This document shows, piece after piece, positions 9,265 through 18,385 of a stretch of DNA of 64,000 bases. The stretch lies in contig PGYO01000005.1 in assembly GCA_002839705.1 (NCBI GenBank), positions 1 through 64,000 of the forward strand, given 5' to 3'. The DNA comes from Methanobacteriales archaeon HGW-Methanobacteriales-1 (GTDB lineage Archaea; Methanobacteriota; Methanobacteria; Methanobacteriales; Methanobacteriaceae). Positions within the stretch are counted from its first letter, which is position 1; each line of letters begins with the position of its first letter. The notes beneath the pieces are model-generated. The model did not search any database. It had not been told where the DNA came from and saw nothing but the letters and a program-made list of their open reading frames with translations. The position numbers and the translations under genes are program-made.

Positions 9265-9780
9265 ATGGTTAAACTCGAAAAATCCCTTGAAAAGAATCAT
9301 ATCATCAGCGCTCTGGTAGAACATAAACCTGGTGTCTTACAGAGAGTGGCTGGTTTGTTCACCCGTCGTGGATTCAACATTGAAAGCATTACTGTAGGAG
9401 AATCTGAAATTCCGGGGCTGGCCCGTATGACCATCATTGCCCATGGAGATCAGCAAGTACTGGAACAAATAACCAAGCAATTAAACAAATTGCTGGATGT
9501 TATTAAAGTCCGGGATTTAGAAGTGGAAAGTACTGTTAAAAGAGAGTTGTGTCTTATAAAGGTTCATGCTCCCACAGAAAAGGTTAGATCAGAAATCATT
9601 CAGTATGCTAACATATTCCGAGGACGTATCATAGATGTTAGCAGCGAAGCTCTGACCATTGAAATCACCGGAGATTCTGACAAAATTGATGCCTTAACAG
9701 ACCTTTTAAAAGGCTTTGGAATTAAAGAATTGGCCCGAACTGGTCCTACTGCCATGTCACGTGGTGGAAAGACTATTTAA
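9265..9780 (+). CDS. ilvH: acetolactate synthase, small (regulatory) subunit
   Basis: Regulatory partner of IlvB, usually giving valine feedback control. I chose the ATG at 9265 because GGCGGTGAT lies just upstream and it starts one base after the ilvB stop. The result is 171 residues. The N-terminal ACT domain reads [21 protein letters not shown] and continues [10 protein letters not shown], the canonical small-subunit signature. The C-terminal half is the usual ALS_ss_C region. A T-rich stretch follows. Confidence 0.95.
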   Translation: MVKLEKSLEKNHIISALVEHKPGVLQRVAGLFTRRGFNIESITVGESEIPGLARMTIIAHGDQQVLEQITKQLNKLLDVIKVRDLEVESTVKRELCLIKVHAPTEKVRSEIIQYANIFRGRIIDVSSEALTIEITGDSDKIDALTDLLKGFGIKELARTGPTAMSRGGKTI

Positions 9781-9817
9781 ATGCAATTTTACTTAATTCT
9801 AAATTTAAAAAAAATTA

Positions 9818-9840
9818 CTTTTATTTTTAATTTTTTAATT
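9818..9840 (+). terminator. T-rich probable archaeal terminator
   Basis: Runs of T (ACTTTTATTTTTAATTTTTT) begin about 40 bases after the ilvH stop and fit oligo-T termination in archaea. Confidence 0.4.
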
Positions 9841-9912
9841 TATTCAAGTTCCATACATCAGTAGGAATAAGTGAATAAAAAACTTTAAAATAAAGTTATA
9901 AAAAGACCCCTA

Positions 9913-9920
9913 ATTTATAT
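9913..9920 (+). promoter_or_regulatory. putative TATA box for ilvC
   Basis: TTTATATG lies about 125 bases before the ilvC ATG. Transcription would start near 9942 and give a leader of roughly 100 nucleotides containing the inverted repeat at 9980-10024. Confidence 0.45.
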
Positions 9921-9961
9921 GTTAATTAAACCATAGTTAGAAACACATTAATTATCAAATC

Positions 9962-10093
9962 ATGATTATGCAAATTCTACTGAATAAATCAGAAGTTTTG
10001 GGCATGCATGTGAATTTTATTCAGATACTTAGGAGGATGGCAAATGAAAATGTATTACGAAAAAGACGTGGACACTGGAGTCCTCGCAGATAA
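9962..10093 (+). CDS. possible upstream reading frame overlapping ilvC
   Basis: An ATG at 9962 (alternatives 9968 and 10004) opens a 43-codon frame that passes through the ilvC ribosome binding site and stops about 50 bases inside ilvC in another frame. Of its first 23 residues, 10 are Ile, Leu or Val. It contains both arms of the inverted repeat. No good ribosome binding site is visible. It is reported because the same pattern occurs before ilvB; translation is speculative. Confidence 0.22.
   Translation: MIMQILLNKSEVLGMHVNFIQILRRMANENVLRKRRGHWSPRR
9980..10024 (+). promoter_or_regulatory. perfect 9-base inverted repeat in ilvC leader
   Basis: CTGAATAAA at 9980-9988 and TTTATTCAG at 10016-10024 can form a nine-pair stem with a 27-base loop. 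The stem ends six bases before the strong ribosome binding site AGGAGG. In the RNA it could gate translation or transcription of ilvC; in DNA it could be an operator. Confidence 0.45.
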
Positions 10094-11030
10094 AACTATC
10101 GCAGTTATAGGATATGGAAGTCAAGGAATGGCTCAATCTCGAAATATGGCCGACAGCGGATTAAAAGTCATAGTTGGTCTAAGAGAAGGAGGAGTTTCAT
10201 GGAAAACTGCTGTTGCAGATGGAATGACAGTAATGAGTGTAGAAGATGCTGCCAAAGCTGCTGACATCATTCACATACTTATTCCTGATGAAATCCAAGG
10301 AGCTGTTTATGATAAATCCATTAAACCTTACCTGGAAGAAGGGAACACATTATCTTTCTCACACGGATACAACATCCACTATGGATACATCAAAGTTCCA
10401 GAAGGTGTTAATGTAACTATGAGCGCCCCTAAAGGGCCCGGAGCTATGGTTCGCCGAACTTACCTGGAAGGATTTGGGATTCCAGGATTAGTTGCTGTGG
10501 AAATTGATGCTACGGGAGACGCTAAACAACAAGCATTAGCTATGGGTAAAGGATGCGGTTTAGCCCGAGCTGGAATACTAGAAACCACCTTTAAAGAAGA
10601 AACCGAAACTGACCTCTTTGGAGAGCAAGCCGTTCTCTGTGGAGGAGTAACTGAACTTATTAAAGCCGGATTTAAAACTCTGGTAGATGGTGGATACCAG
10701 CCAGAAGTGGCCTACTTTGAAACTTGTCACGAATTAAAACTTATTGTGGATTTAATCTATGAAAAAGGGTTCGCCGGAATGTGGCATGATGTAAGTAACA
10801 CAGCCGAGTTTGGAGGGTTAACCAGAAGATCCCGAGTAATTAATCCAGATGCTCAAAAAGAAATGGCTGAAATCCTTAAAGAGATTCAAGAAGGAAAATT
10901 CGCCAAAGAATGGGCCTTAGAAAATCAAGCTGGTGGGCCTATGCTCAAGCGAATGCGGGACATGGAAGACGAACTGCAAATCGAAGAAGTAGGTTCTAAA
11001 CTCCGAAAACTCTGTGGATTACAGAAATAA
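10044..11030 (+). CDS. ilvC: ketol-acid reductoisomerase
   Basis: It isomerises and reduces acetolactate or acetohydroxybutyrate in branched-chain amino acid synthesis. The 328 residues match class I enzymes. The Rossmann motif [11 protein letters not shown] is at about 21-31. Catalytic-region signatures include [17 protein letters not shown] and the C-terminal knot with [17 protein letters not shown] and [19 protein letters not shown] precedes the ATG. It is separated from ilvBH by 263 bases with its own promoter-like sequence. Confidence 0.96.
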   Translation: MKMYYEKDVDTGVLADKTIAVIGYGSQGMAQSRNMADSGLKVIVGLREGGVSWKTAVADGMTVMSVEDAAKAADIIHILIPDEIQGAVYDKSIKPYLEEGNTLSFSHGYNIHYGYIKVPEGVNVTMSAPKGPGAMVRRTYLEGFGIPGLVAVEIDATGDAKQQALAMGKGCGLARAGILETTFKEETETDLFGEQAVLCGGVTELIKAGFKTLVDGGYQPEVAYFETCHELKLIVDLIYEKGFAGMWHDVSNTAEFGGLTRRSRVINPDAQKEMAEILKEIQEGKFAKEWALENQAGGPMLKRMRDMEDELQIEEVGSKLRKLCGLQK

Positions 11031-11040
11031 GGTGATATCC

Positions 11041-12069
11041 TTGGTATTCGTGGGCATGGACCACGGCACCACTGGTGTCTCCTTTACCATCCTTTCTTCA
11101 TCATCGAAAGAAGAAAAGGAAGGAAAAAACTTTGTTGAACACTTTAAAATCAGTAGAGAATATCTTTCCCAGGGCCAGGTTTCTGCAGTAGAGGAACTGG
11201 CAAAAAGAGTGGATCTAAATTCTATTGAACTAATGGCCATTACCTACGCCATGGGCGATGGCATTAGTAGTATAAAACCTCTGAAAAAAGTTAAAGATAA
11301 GGGAATTTTATCTATAAATGGTGCTGGGAAAGTTACGGGTGGTGGAACCGCCGTTTATGAGGAAATAGAGAAATCTGGTATTCCAACATTACTTATTCCA
11401 GGTTTACATAATAAAACACCTTGCATTGATCGGAGATTTGCAGCAGCTTATTCTCACCATGCCAGTGCTGAAAAAGTTTCTATAACCTACAATGCTTATC
11501 TGGAAACCGGGTGGGAAAATATGGTTGTGGCTGATATCAGCTCTAACTCAGTAAGCATGCTGGTACAGAATGGTAAAATAGTAGGAGCTATTGATGCTTG
11601 TTTAGGTGCTATGGGCGTAATCCATGGTCCTATTGATTTAGAAATGTTGAGAGACATTGATGAAGGGGAAAAAACTGCTAATGAATGTTTCTCCCATGCT
11701 GGTGCTGTGAAAATCGCGGATATAGATACTAAAGTATCCCGGGCCAAGGATGAACTGATTTTATTAGCTCAAAATGGTGACGATCAAGCTATTCTGGCAT
11801 TAGATACCATGATGATGACTATTGCCATGGAAATATGGGGTTTAATAGGTATTGCTAATAAAGTAGATGGAATAGTTCTGACCGGATCTATGGGTGCCAT
11901 GGAAGAACCTATTAACTTTTATGGTCTTTTAAAAGAGTATTTAGAAGGAGTAGTTCCAGTAGTAAGGATATCACCGACATCAGGTTCTATGGGAAGTGCT
12001 CAGATTGCCAGAGACATTTATCAAGGTAAAAAAAATATTTTAGGCATCAAAGTAGAAGACTCTATTTAA
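11041..12069 (+). CDS. methanogenesis marker protein 12-like (ASKHA fold)
   Basis: About 342 residues from a TTG at 11041, chosen because GGTGAT lies four bases upstream. An earlier in-frame start at 11014 would overlap ilvC. It opens VFVGMDHGTTGVSFTI, a phosphate-1 loop of the acetate kinase/Hsp70/actin superfamily. Later Gly-rich blocks include INGAGKVTGGGTAVYEE and IVLTGSMGAMEEP. It resembles the methanogenesis marker 12 / DUF1464 group, whose biochemical role is not established. It sits tightly behind ilvC. The fold is more certain than the subfamily. Confidence 0.65.
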   Translation: MVFVGMDHGTTGVSFTILSSSSKEEKEGKNFVEHFKISREYLSQGQVSAVEELAKRVDLNSIELMAITYAMGDGISSIKPLKKVKDKGILSINGAGKVTGGGTAVYEEIEKSGIPTLLIPGLHNKTPCIDRRFAAAYSHHASAEKVSITYNAYLETGWENMVVADISSNSVSMLVQNGKIVGAIDACLGAMGVIHGPIDLEMLRDIDEGEKTANECFSHAGAVKIADIDTKVSRAKDELILLAQNGDDQAILALDTMMMTIAMEIWGLIGIANKVDGIVLTGSMGAMEEPINFYGLLKEYLEGVVPVVRISPTSGSMGSAQIARDIYQGKKNILGIKVEDSI

Positions 12070-12234
12070 TCACATTAAATATTTGAGTCTATTAATTTAA
12101 TGCAGATTCAATCCATCTACATTAAATTAAAATTTTATTTTTTAAAATTCAAAATAACAGAATAAAAAAATAATACCTAGATTTTTAGAAATAAATTTAA
12201 AAAATCAGTACCATATTCTGTAATAATATTAATT

Positions 12235-12444
12235 TTAACTATCTTTTATGGCCATGAAAGCAATTTTACCGCCTTTAATAAATTTTAAGCCATTTTCAGT
12301 TATTAGAACTGTGTTAAGATAATTATCAAGAGTTACAACTTTTCCTTCATCTTCTTCCCGGTTTTTTAAACTTACAACCACTTCTTTGTCTTTAAATCTT
12401 AAAAATTGTTTATTAACTTGAAAATCATAATCTTCCTGTGCCAT
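12235..12444 (-). CDS. Sm-like (LSm) RNA-binding protein
   Basis: A 69-residue protein starting MAQEDYDFQVNKQF. It matches the single Sm-fold length, with the Sm1-like pattern KEVVVSLKNREEDEGKVVTLDNYLNTVL and a short Sm2-like segment near the end. Archaeal Sm proteins form rings that bind U-rich RNA. I chose the ATG at 12444 over the TTG at 12453, as GTTGAT lies upstream. The identification rests on pattern and size. Confidence 0.6.
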   Translation of the reverse strand: MAQEDYDFQVNKQFLRFKDKEVVVSLKNREEDEGKVVTLDNYLNTVLITENGLKFIKGGKIAFMAIKDS

Positions 12445-12734
12445 TCTAATCAACTCATAATCATAATCTTAAATAATTGTGTTTCTATCAATATCTAATA
12501 TTTTTTATAACATTCTCATCCTATATTAATTCTTCTAGAACTTGAAATAAGAAATGTGAGATAATAAGTGATTAAATAGAAAAATCAGAATAAATACAAA
12601 TATTTCCATAGTGACTTAAAATTTTATTTTATTATAAAAAAATATAGAAACGATTAATATATTTAAATAAACAGATATTGAGCTAATTAATATTCCTAAA
12701 ATATTATTAAATAAAAAATCCCGGAAGTAAGAAA

Positions 12735-12878
12735 ATGCCCGTAAACCAATTAGAAACAAATCTCGAGGCCATAACAGTAACATTAGCCCATCTGGAAAAA
12801 GAAAACTGCTGCAATGAGGAAATTTTAGAAGAACTCCGAAAAGAAAGAGATCGTTTATTAAAAGAGTTAAATATTAAA
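12735..12878 (+). CDS. small coiled-coil-like protein, possibly frameshifted
   Basis: The frame reads [17 protein letters not shown] and continues through [18 protein letters not shown], then ends [12 protein letters not shown] after 47 residues. Removing one A from the five-A run at 12839-12843 would instead give the ending [13 protein letters not shown]. That ending keeps the heptad character and looks more protein-like. GGAAG lies upstream. The family is unknown, and whether this is a real ending or an indel cannot be decided here. Confidence 0.4.
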
Positions 12879-13028
12879 TAAATTCTTAAAATAGCTTTTT
12901 TCAGTTAGCAATAATTAATTAATCAACATTTTATTAAATAAATTATTTTTAAATCTAAAAATCAATATATTTGATTTATAACTGATTACTAATTTTTATT
13001 GATAGATTTTAATTATTTTTAAATTATA

Positions 13029-13359
13029 TTAAGAAGCTCTCGGCCAGTACATTATTATAAAAACCCCAATCAATGCCAGAGAAGCTCCAATAATATCAAA
13101 TCTATCTGGAATGAATTTATCAACTTGCCAGGCCCATAAAAGAGACATTACAATGAATATTCCACCATAGGCCGCATAAACTCTTCCAAAGCTTGCTGGT
13201 TGCAGCGTAGGAATTATTCCATACAAAACAAGAATTATAGCACCTAATACAGCTAATTCTGGTCCTTTTCCTTCTCGAAGCCAGAGCCAGATTAAATATC
13301 CTTCCAATTTCACATAATCCGGCTAAGACAAAGAACAAAAGGGATTTGAATATTTCCAT
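13029..13359 (-). pseudogene. frameshifted YnfA/UPF0060 family membrane protein
   Basis: The C-terminal part (frame from 13313) reads GYLIWLWLREGKGPELAVLG, then the hallmark QPASFGRVYAAYGGIFIVMSLLWAW, and ends MYWPRAS. This is the UPF0060 pattern of four short membrane helices. The missing N-terminus MEIFKSLLFFVLAGLCEIG is present in the adjacent frame from 13359. One extra T at 13302-13303 separates the halves. Repairing it gives a normal protein of about 109 residues. The cause is a genuine mutation or a consensus error. The function of the family is not well defined. Confidence 0.75.
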
Positions 13360-13489
13360 GAAAAATCATTGATTCAAATATTATTTATAAATTTTCAATC
13401 ATTCACTTAAAAATAAATTCTATATTGAAAAATTAAGGAAAATAAAATGGAATTTTTTATTGATAGAACTTATGATAGAGCAGTTATGT

Positions 13490-13840
13490 TCAATCCCATG
13501 TTATTTTTAAAAGCACTATGAGTGCCCCTAGCTGAGTTAAATTTATTGTTAAAACAGGTACTCCCATTCCTGGTCCGCTGAATCCTTCTCTTATAAGCAA
13601 AAATGTTATAAATATTGTATTTTGGAGGATTAACAGCATTACAAACACTAAAAGTCCCAATGTAAATTGTGATTTTAATCTCAAGTAGCTTTTCAAGTAA
13701 ACATAAAGCATTAGCAATAAAACTGCTATGTTAATTGCTCCCACTAAAACAGCCAGCATGGCTAATCCAGGATCATCTACTGGGAATTCTTTCTCAAAAT
13801 GACCTCCTTCAAATAACGGCTCGGGCCCTTCCACTAACAT
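13490..13840 (-). CDS. three-helix membrane protein of unknown function
   Basis: A 116-residue protein starting MLVEGPEPLFEG, with GGTGATTAA before the ATG. Hydrophobic segments lie at about 28-50, 57-80 and 91-112. No catalytic motif is visible. It is encoded 13 bases downstream of an ArsR-like regulator on the same strand, so the two probably form an operon and the regulator may control it. I do not recognise the family. Confidence 0.6.
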   Translation of the reverse strand: MLVEGPEPLFEGGHFEKEFPVDDPGLAMLAVLVGAINIAVLLLMLYVYLKSYLRLKSQFTLGLLVFVMLLILQNTIFITFLLIREGFSGPGMGVPVLTINLTQLGALIVLLKITWD

Positions 13841-13853
13841 TTAATCACCGTTC

Positions 13854-14135
13854 CTAATTTTCTCCCATTTTTTTCCAGATTTCTTCAAATAATTTATAGT
13901 TATCTTCAAGTTGAGATGATAAAAAATACATTGTTCCATATTTTTCCCCAGTTGAAGTAATGATTTTATTTTCTTCAAGGATTTTTATATGATGTCTAAC
14001 AGTTTTATAATCCAGCTCTAGTTTTTCTGATAGCTGGTGAGCATTATATGGCCTTTCATTCAATTCATTAATTATTCGGGCCCTATTTATGCCTCCTTTA
14101 GTACCAGCAATAAGCCACCAGAGTATTTTTTTCAT
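13854..14135 (-). CDS. ArsR-like winged-helix transcription regulator
   Basis: About 93 residues from the ATG at 14135. Further in-frame starts lie at 14141 and 14144. The winged-helix core reads [20 protein letters not shown], with recognition helix region [16 protein letters not shown] and wing YGTMYFLSS. No metal-binding cysteines are visible. It begins with a hydrophobic segment [10 protein letters not shown], seen in some archaeal HTH proteins. It is first gene of a two-gene operon with the membrane protein downstream. Confidence 0.75.
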   Translation of the reverse strand: MKKILWWLIAGTKGGINRARIINELNERPYNAHQLSEKLELDYKTVRHHIKILEENKIITSTGEKYGTMYFLSSQLEDNYKLFEEIWKKMGEN

Positions 14136-14282
14136 GTGCATCACAGAATAGTTATTGGGATAAAAGTCCCTAAAAAGTCCTAACTAATAATTTGCCGGAA
14201 TTAAAGATAAAGTTTCCTAAAAGAGTGGAAGGATCAAAATAAAATTTATAAATAAAATTTTATCTTTAATCCATTATTTTTA

Positions 14283-15110
14283 TCATTTAGAAGTTCCAGG
14301 AGTTTTCATCACATTCTTATTCTTATTCTTTTTTGAAGAATTAGATTTGAATAAAACCTTGAACATTCTTTTAAATGGCCTTTGATAAATATGGAAGTGT
14401 ACTAAAGCTGCTAAAACCATCAATAGTCCTAGTTCAGCATGCCAATAAGTCATCCCAGAATTATAAACCGTGGATATTCCTATATTAATCATTACAGTTA
14501 GTATAACTCCAGTTATTCCCATTCCCAAAAATCCAAAGGTTAATAATCCATTCCAAATCCTTTTATGAACTCTGGCCTCCAATATTCCTTTTTTAAATAG
14601 ATAATAAGTTAACAAGTATGCTCCCAGTATTATTAGAGTCGCTGGAATAATGTGAAAATTAGTTCCATCCGCAGTAGAAGAACCATCAAAGCCACTTGAG
14701 CCAGAATCCTGTGCCGTAGAAATATTAGAAGCATTATCTGTACTGGTATCATCAGAACTAACACCAACAGAATTTTCATTGTCGTTAGATGAACTTGATG
14801 ACTGAGATGATGAATCCTGGCTGCTGGTATCACTGCTAGTAGTTTGTTGCGTTGTTACATCAGCTGATGCCAAGTCACAAGCTCCTGTCCCATTAGTATC
14901 CATATACCTACCACATTGTCCAGGATATGGATCATAGGATAGACCATATGGGCATCCTCCAGCACATACACCATCGATACTGGCCGCAATGAGGGGTGCT
15001 GTGGCCAGAATATTCACTGCCTTAGACTGTGTGGGAGAGAGATTCTCATAAAAAGAACGGGCTTTAATCATTGCATCTTTCATTTTTTCAATTAAACGTT
15101 CCTTATTCAA
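14283..15110 (-). CDS. membrane protein with Cys-rich N-terminus and His-containing helices (DUF4405-like)
   Basis: 275 residues. Near the N-terminus is a four-cysteine stretch, C49, C53, C66 and C78, with CPYG, PGQCGRY and a DTNG loop; it could hold an Fe-S cluster or disulfides. A Ser/Thr/Asp-rich linker covers about 85-145. The C-terminal part has three or four helices with HKRIWN, YWHAELG and HFHIYQRP. The same histidine positions occur in the neighbour at 15113-15445. The pattern resembles cytochrome b561-like/DUF4405 proteins. Heme binding is an inference and would be unexpected, because Methanobacteriales generally lack cytochromes. Confidence 0.55.
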   Translation of the reverse strand: MNKERLIEKMKDAMIKARSFYENLSPTQSKAVNILATAPLIAASIDGVCAGGCPYGLSYDPYPGQCGRYMDTNGTGACDLASADVTTQQTTSSDTSSQDSSSQSSSSSNDNENSVGVSSDDTSTDNASNISTAQDSGSSGFDGSSTADGTNFHIIPATLIILGAYLLTYYLFKKGILEARVHKRIWNGLLTFGFLGMGITGVILTVMINIGISTVYNSGMTYWHAELGLLMVLAALVHFHIYQRPFKRMFKVLFKSNSSKKNKNKNVMKTPGTSK

Positions 15111-15112
15111 GA

Positions 15113-15445
15113 TTACACCCCCTTATTCTTTTTAGACCCAAATAATATTTTTCTGGTACTTTTCCAGTATGTGTGTAAGTGGAAAATAGTTACCAAAGTT
15201 AGAGTTATTCCAAATTCAACATGCCAGTATAATAATCCGAAATTGACAGTTGAAATTAACCCCAGTTCCATTAGAACCATTAGTAAAAATCCAGCCCCGC
15301 CAGATACAATGAATGATAACAGTAGTAAGAAGTTCCACAAATTAATGTGTAAAGCCTTTTTTATAAGACCCTTCTTGTAAAGAACGAATGTAGCTATGTA
15401 AGCTCCTAAAAACGGGACAGATGGTATCAATATTTCGTAAACCAT
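15113..15445 (-). CDS. small His-containing membrane protein, paralog of the downstream gene
   Basis: 110 residues with three hydrophobic segments at about 4-25, 34-64 and 71-94. Histidines occur in HINLWN, YWHVEFG and FHLHTYW, matching the C-terminal half of the next gene. AGGAGG lies upstream of the ATG. The downstream paralog starts two bases after the stop, so the pair is surely co-transcribed and may form one complex. It lacks the Cys-rich extension. Confidence 0.55.
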   Translation of the reverse strand: MVYEILIPSVPFLGAYIATFVLYKKGLIKKALHINLWNFLLLLSFIVSGGAGFLLMVLMELGLISTVNFGLLYWHVEFGITLTLVTIFHLHTYWKSTRKILFGSKKNKGV

Positions 15446-15981
15446 TTTTGTCCTCCTATTCCTAATTTTTTACTTTTCTTTAGTAGAATTTTATGTTTTT
15501 AGAAAAGTCTGTTTGAATATAACTCTGTTTACTTAAAAGTAATTTTTCCAGAATTACACCCAAATTTGTGCCAATTTAGAACCAAGTTTACTTATTTTTG
15601 GAAATAAAGGTCTTGAAATGATTTTTTTATATAAAAAATAGTTATGATTATTTAAATAGAAAATTAACTAGTTTTATGATGATTTTTAGGATTTTTTACT
15701 CAAAATTCGAAAGTTTTTGGAGTTTTTTAATTTCAATCCCATATACAATTAATTCAGTTATATTAAATATAATTTAAAGCTAAAAATGGCGTACAGTTAT
15801 TGATGAAAACTGCTAGCAAATTAAAATACCTTTTGATTAAATTAATGATGTCTTTATGATTTTGTATTTTAAAGAATAGAAATAGTAAAATTATAAATCA
15901 TGATTTGTTTGAGTTTCTAATTAGATATTAGCATGGGGATATAGCTACACAGATACTCAAAAAACATCACTTTGATTTAAA
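15446..15981. other. intergenic region, no gene seen
   Basis: 536 AT-rich bases between the membrane-protein operon and surE. I see no open frame with a ribosome binding site, no tRNA and no strong hairpin. Promoter elements for the leftward operon should lie at its left end. Confidence 0.5.
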
Positions 15982-16758
15982 TCACTTAAACCATTCTTCC
16001 ATTAAACTCAAATCAGAAGTACAATCAAGGGATATAGGAGTTAAAGTAGCCCTATTTTCCACTTTTAGTGTGTGTACATCTGTTCCGGGACTGTCATCTT
16101 CTACAGGATCTCCATCCAGCCAGTAATAGGGTCTTCCTCTAGGATCCAATCTTTTTTGAATATGGACATTATACATCCTCTCACCCAAACGAGTAATTAA
16201 AATTTCATCGTTCTCTGGATGAGAAGGAATATTAAGATTTATAAAATCCACGCCTTCAGGTAGGCCTTTTTCCAGAATATTCTGGGCCACCTTACGGGTT
16301 ATTCGCTTTGCTGCCTCAAAGTCCACATCCACATGCCCATCATGGAACTTTATATCCCCCCGACTAACCTGTATAGAAACAGCTATAGCAGGTATTCCAT
16401 AAGTAGCGGCTTCCATAGCAGCCCCAATAGTTCCAGATGTGGTTAATTCAGATTTTCCAAGATTTTCTCCAATGTTTATTCCAGAAATTACCAGATCTGG
16501 TTTTTCTTTGGATATTTCAAAAATTCCTAAAATAACTGCGTCAGTGGGAGTACCTGAAACCGCGAAAGCTTCAGTTCCATCATTTAAATTAGAAGCTGTG
16601 ACTCTTACCGGTTCAAAAAGAGTTAATGCATGGCCTATTCCACTCTGTTGAGTGGCCGGTGCCACCACCGAAATATCTCCCAATCCTTCCATGGCATCTT
16701 TAGTTGCAATAATCCCTGAAGAGTTAACTCCGTCATCATTAGTTATCAGTATTCTCAT
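15982..16758 (-). CDS. surE: 5'/3'-nucleotidase SurE
   Basis: A metal-dependent phosphatase of nucleoside monophosphates. It begins MRILITNDDGVNSSGI, with the metal-binding DD of the family. GTPTDAV and SGINIGENLG follow, and the DGHVDVDFEAA region precedes the C-terminal part. The 258-residue length is typical. There is no clear ribosome binding site before the ATG. Confidence 0.94.
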   Translation of the reverse strand: MRILITNDDGVNSSGIIATKDAMEGLGDISVVAPATQQSGIGHALTLFEPVRVTASNLNDGTEAFAVSGTPTDAVILGIFEISKEKPDLVISGINIGENLGKSELTTSGTIGAAMEAATYGIPAIAVSIQVSRGDIKFHDGHVDVDFEAAKRITRKVAQNILEKGLPEGVDFINLNIPSHPENDEILITRLGERMYNVHIQKRLDPRGRPYYWLDGDPVEDDSPGTDVHTLKVENRATLTPISLDCTSDLSLMEEWFK

Positions 16759-17183
16759 ATAGTAATTTTTATTATTGGCTCTAATAATAGTTTTTGAAAT
16801 TATTTTTTTATAGAAAAATATCTTAAAATAATAAAAATTAACAAAAAATGAACTTAATTACTTAAAAAGAAATTAAAATAATTGGGCAAGTATTAAATAG
16901 GATTTTAATCAATAATAATTTAATAAATGGTTTAATTAACTCATAATGAAAATTGTATCATGAATAAATTTAGAAATAAAGTTTGATATTAAATTAAAGA
17001 TATTTAATTGAGTTCTGTGCAAAAATAGTTCTCAAATTTTCACCAGTATGAGTTTAAAGGAAAATTTATTTGATAATCATAAAAAGCAAATATTAATTAT
17101 AACCTATTGATAATATTATTAAGGATTACTATATTATAATCTATTTTGGGGCAATAATCTTCATACTCCAGAAGGTGGGAAAA
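16759..17183. other. intergenic region, divergent promoters
   Basis: About 425 AT-rich bases between divergently read surE and the nuclease-like gene. TATA-like AT stretches are frequent, but I cannot single one out. No gene is seen. Confidence 0.4.
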
Positions 17184-17993
17184 TTGGAGAAGAGTAGACT
17201 AGTCGAATTCATGGCAAAAATAATGGAAGAATCAGGTTTTAAGGTTTATAAAGATTTTAGAACCTCCAGACACCTGATAGACATTTACGGAATTCTACCC
17301 ACAGTTCTGGGAGAAATAGGCGTAGTAGTTGCCTGTAAGAACTATGATGAAAAGTGGAAAGTAGGTTTAGATGTTTTAAAAGAAATGGAAATGGTTGCTA
17401 AAACCTTAAAAGCATCTAAAGTGGTTATTGTTACAACTTCTGGTTACAGTTCCCAATCTATTAATTACGCCGCTAGAAGGAATATTAAGTTAATTGACCG
17501 AGAAATGTTGCTCAACCTTGCTCAAAAATTCTCCAAAAAGACCCCGGACTTAATGGATTCAGAAAATGAAAATTATAGAGAATATGAAGAATATAGTTCG
17601 GATGATTCTGAGGATTCCGGTGCAGAAGTTTCTTATACTCCTTCTGGACGTTCATCAAAGAATTCTATTTTCCACCAGGATAAAAAAGGTTCTTTAAATA
17701 GAAAAAGAGATCGTATAAAATCATCATGGGCCCCGGCACTTAAAGGAATACTAAGCAACACCATTGTATTGATTTTAATTGTAATTGGATTATCTTTCTT
17801 AATTACTAGCTTAATAGCTGCCTTTTCCAATCCAAGTAAAGCAGTTCTCGGAATTTTGAAATTTTTCCTTTCTGCAATACTTGCTTATGGACTGGTCTAT
17901 GTTTTAGAAGAGAGAAGTACAGTTATGTTGATAAAAGGAACTACAGTATTTTTTATTTCACTGCTGGTCTCTATATTGCTAATTATTCTTTAA
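17184..17993 (+). CDS. restriction-endonuclease-fold protein with C-terminal membrane helices
   Basis: About 269 residues from a TTG at 17184, chosen for GGTGG at a good distance; an in-frame GTG at 17175 exists. Residues 1-125 resemble an Mrr/RecB-type nuclease domain: HLIDIYGI with D33 and VVVACKNYDEK with K52. The usual acidic residue two before the lysine is A50, so catalysis is doubtful. An acidic/Ser-rich linker (about 125-175) follows, then three hydrophobic segments. The architecture suggests a membrane-anchored DNA-binding or sensing protein. The role is unknown. Confidence 0.6.
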   Translation: MEKSRLVEFMAKIMEESGFKVYKDFRTSRHLIDIYGILPTVLGEIGVVVACKNYDEKWKVGLDVLKEMEMVAKTLKASKVVIVTTSGYSSQSINYAARRNIKLIDREMLLNLAQKFSKKTPDLMDSENENYREYEEYSSDDSEDSGAEVSYTPSGRSSKNSIFHQDKKGSLNRKRDRIKSSWAPALKGILSNTIVLILIVIGLSFLITSLIAAFSNPSKAVLGILKFFLSAILAYGLVYVLEERSTVMLIKGTTVFFISLLVSILLIIL

Positions 17994-18097
17994 TTAAAAT
18001 TATTTAAAAAATATAATTATTATTTATTTTAGAATTTTATTAAATAGAAAATTAATATTATAAAATTTCTTTTAATCTAAAAATAAAATTATTAAAA

Positions 18098-18169
<72 letters not shown>

Positions 18170-18276
18170 CCTTCACTTAATTATTTTTGAAAATTTATTG
18201 ATATTCCCAGGATTTATTAATCATATAACTTATTATTTAAATCAATTAAGAAAAAAAGACATTATTAGATATTTAA

Positions 18277-18349
<73 letters not shown>

Positions 18350-18377
18350 CGAGTACATCACATTTTGACTGGCTGCC

Positions 18378-18385
18378 TATATAAA
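18378..18385 (-). promoter_or_regulatory. TATA box of the tRNA-Val pair
   Basis: TTTATATA on the minus strand ends 30 bases before the 5' end of tRNA-Val(TAC). This is the expected spacing for an archaeal TATA box with a start at or near the mature tRNA end. Confidence 0.65.

Noticed and set aside
11014-11040. ATG at 11014 as start of the marker-12 gene
   Set aside because: It would overlap ilvC by 17 bases and has no ribosome binding site. The TTG at 11041 has GGTGAT just upstream and leads directly into the conserved GMDHGTTG motif.
13447-13521. 24-codon plus-strand frame
   Set aside because: It overlaps the end of the membrane-protein gene on the other strand and lacks a convincing ribosome binding site.
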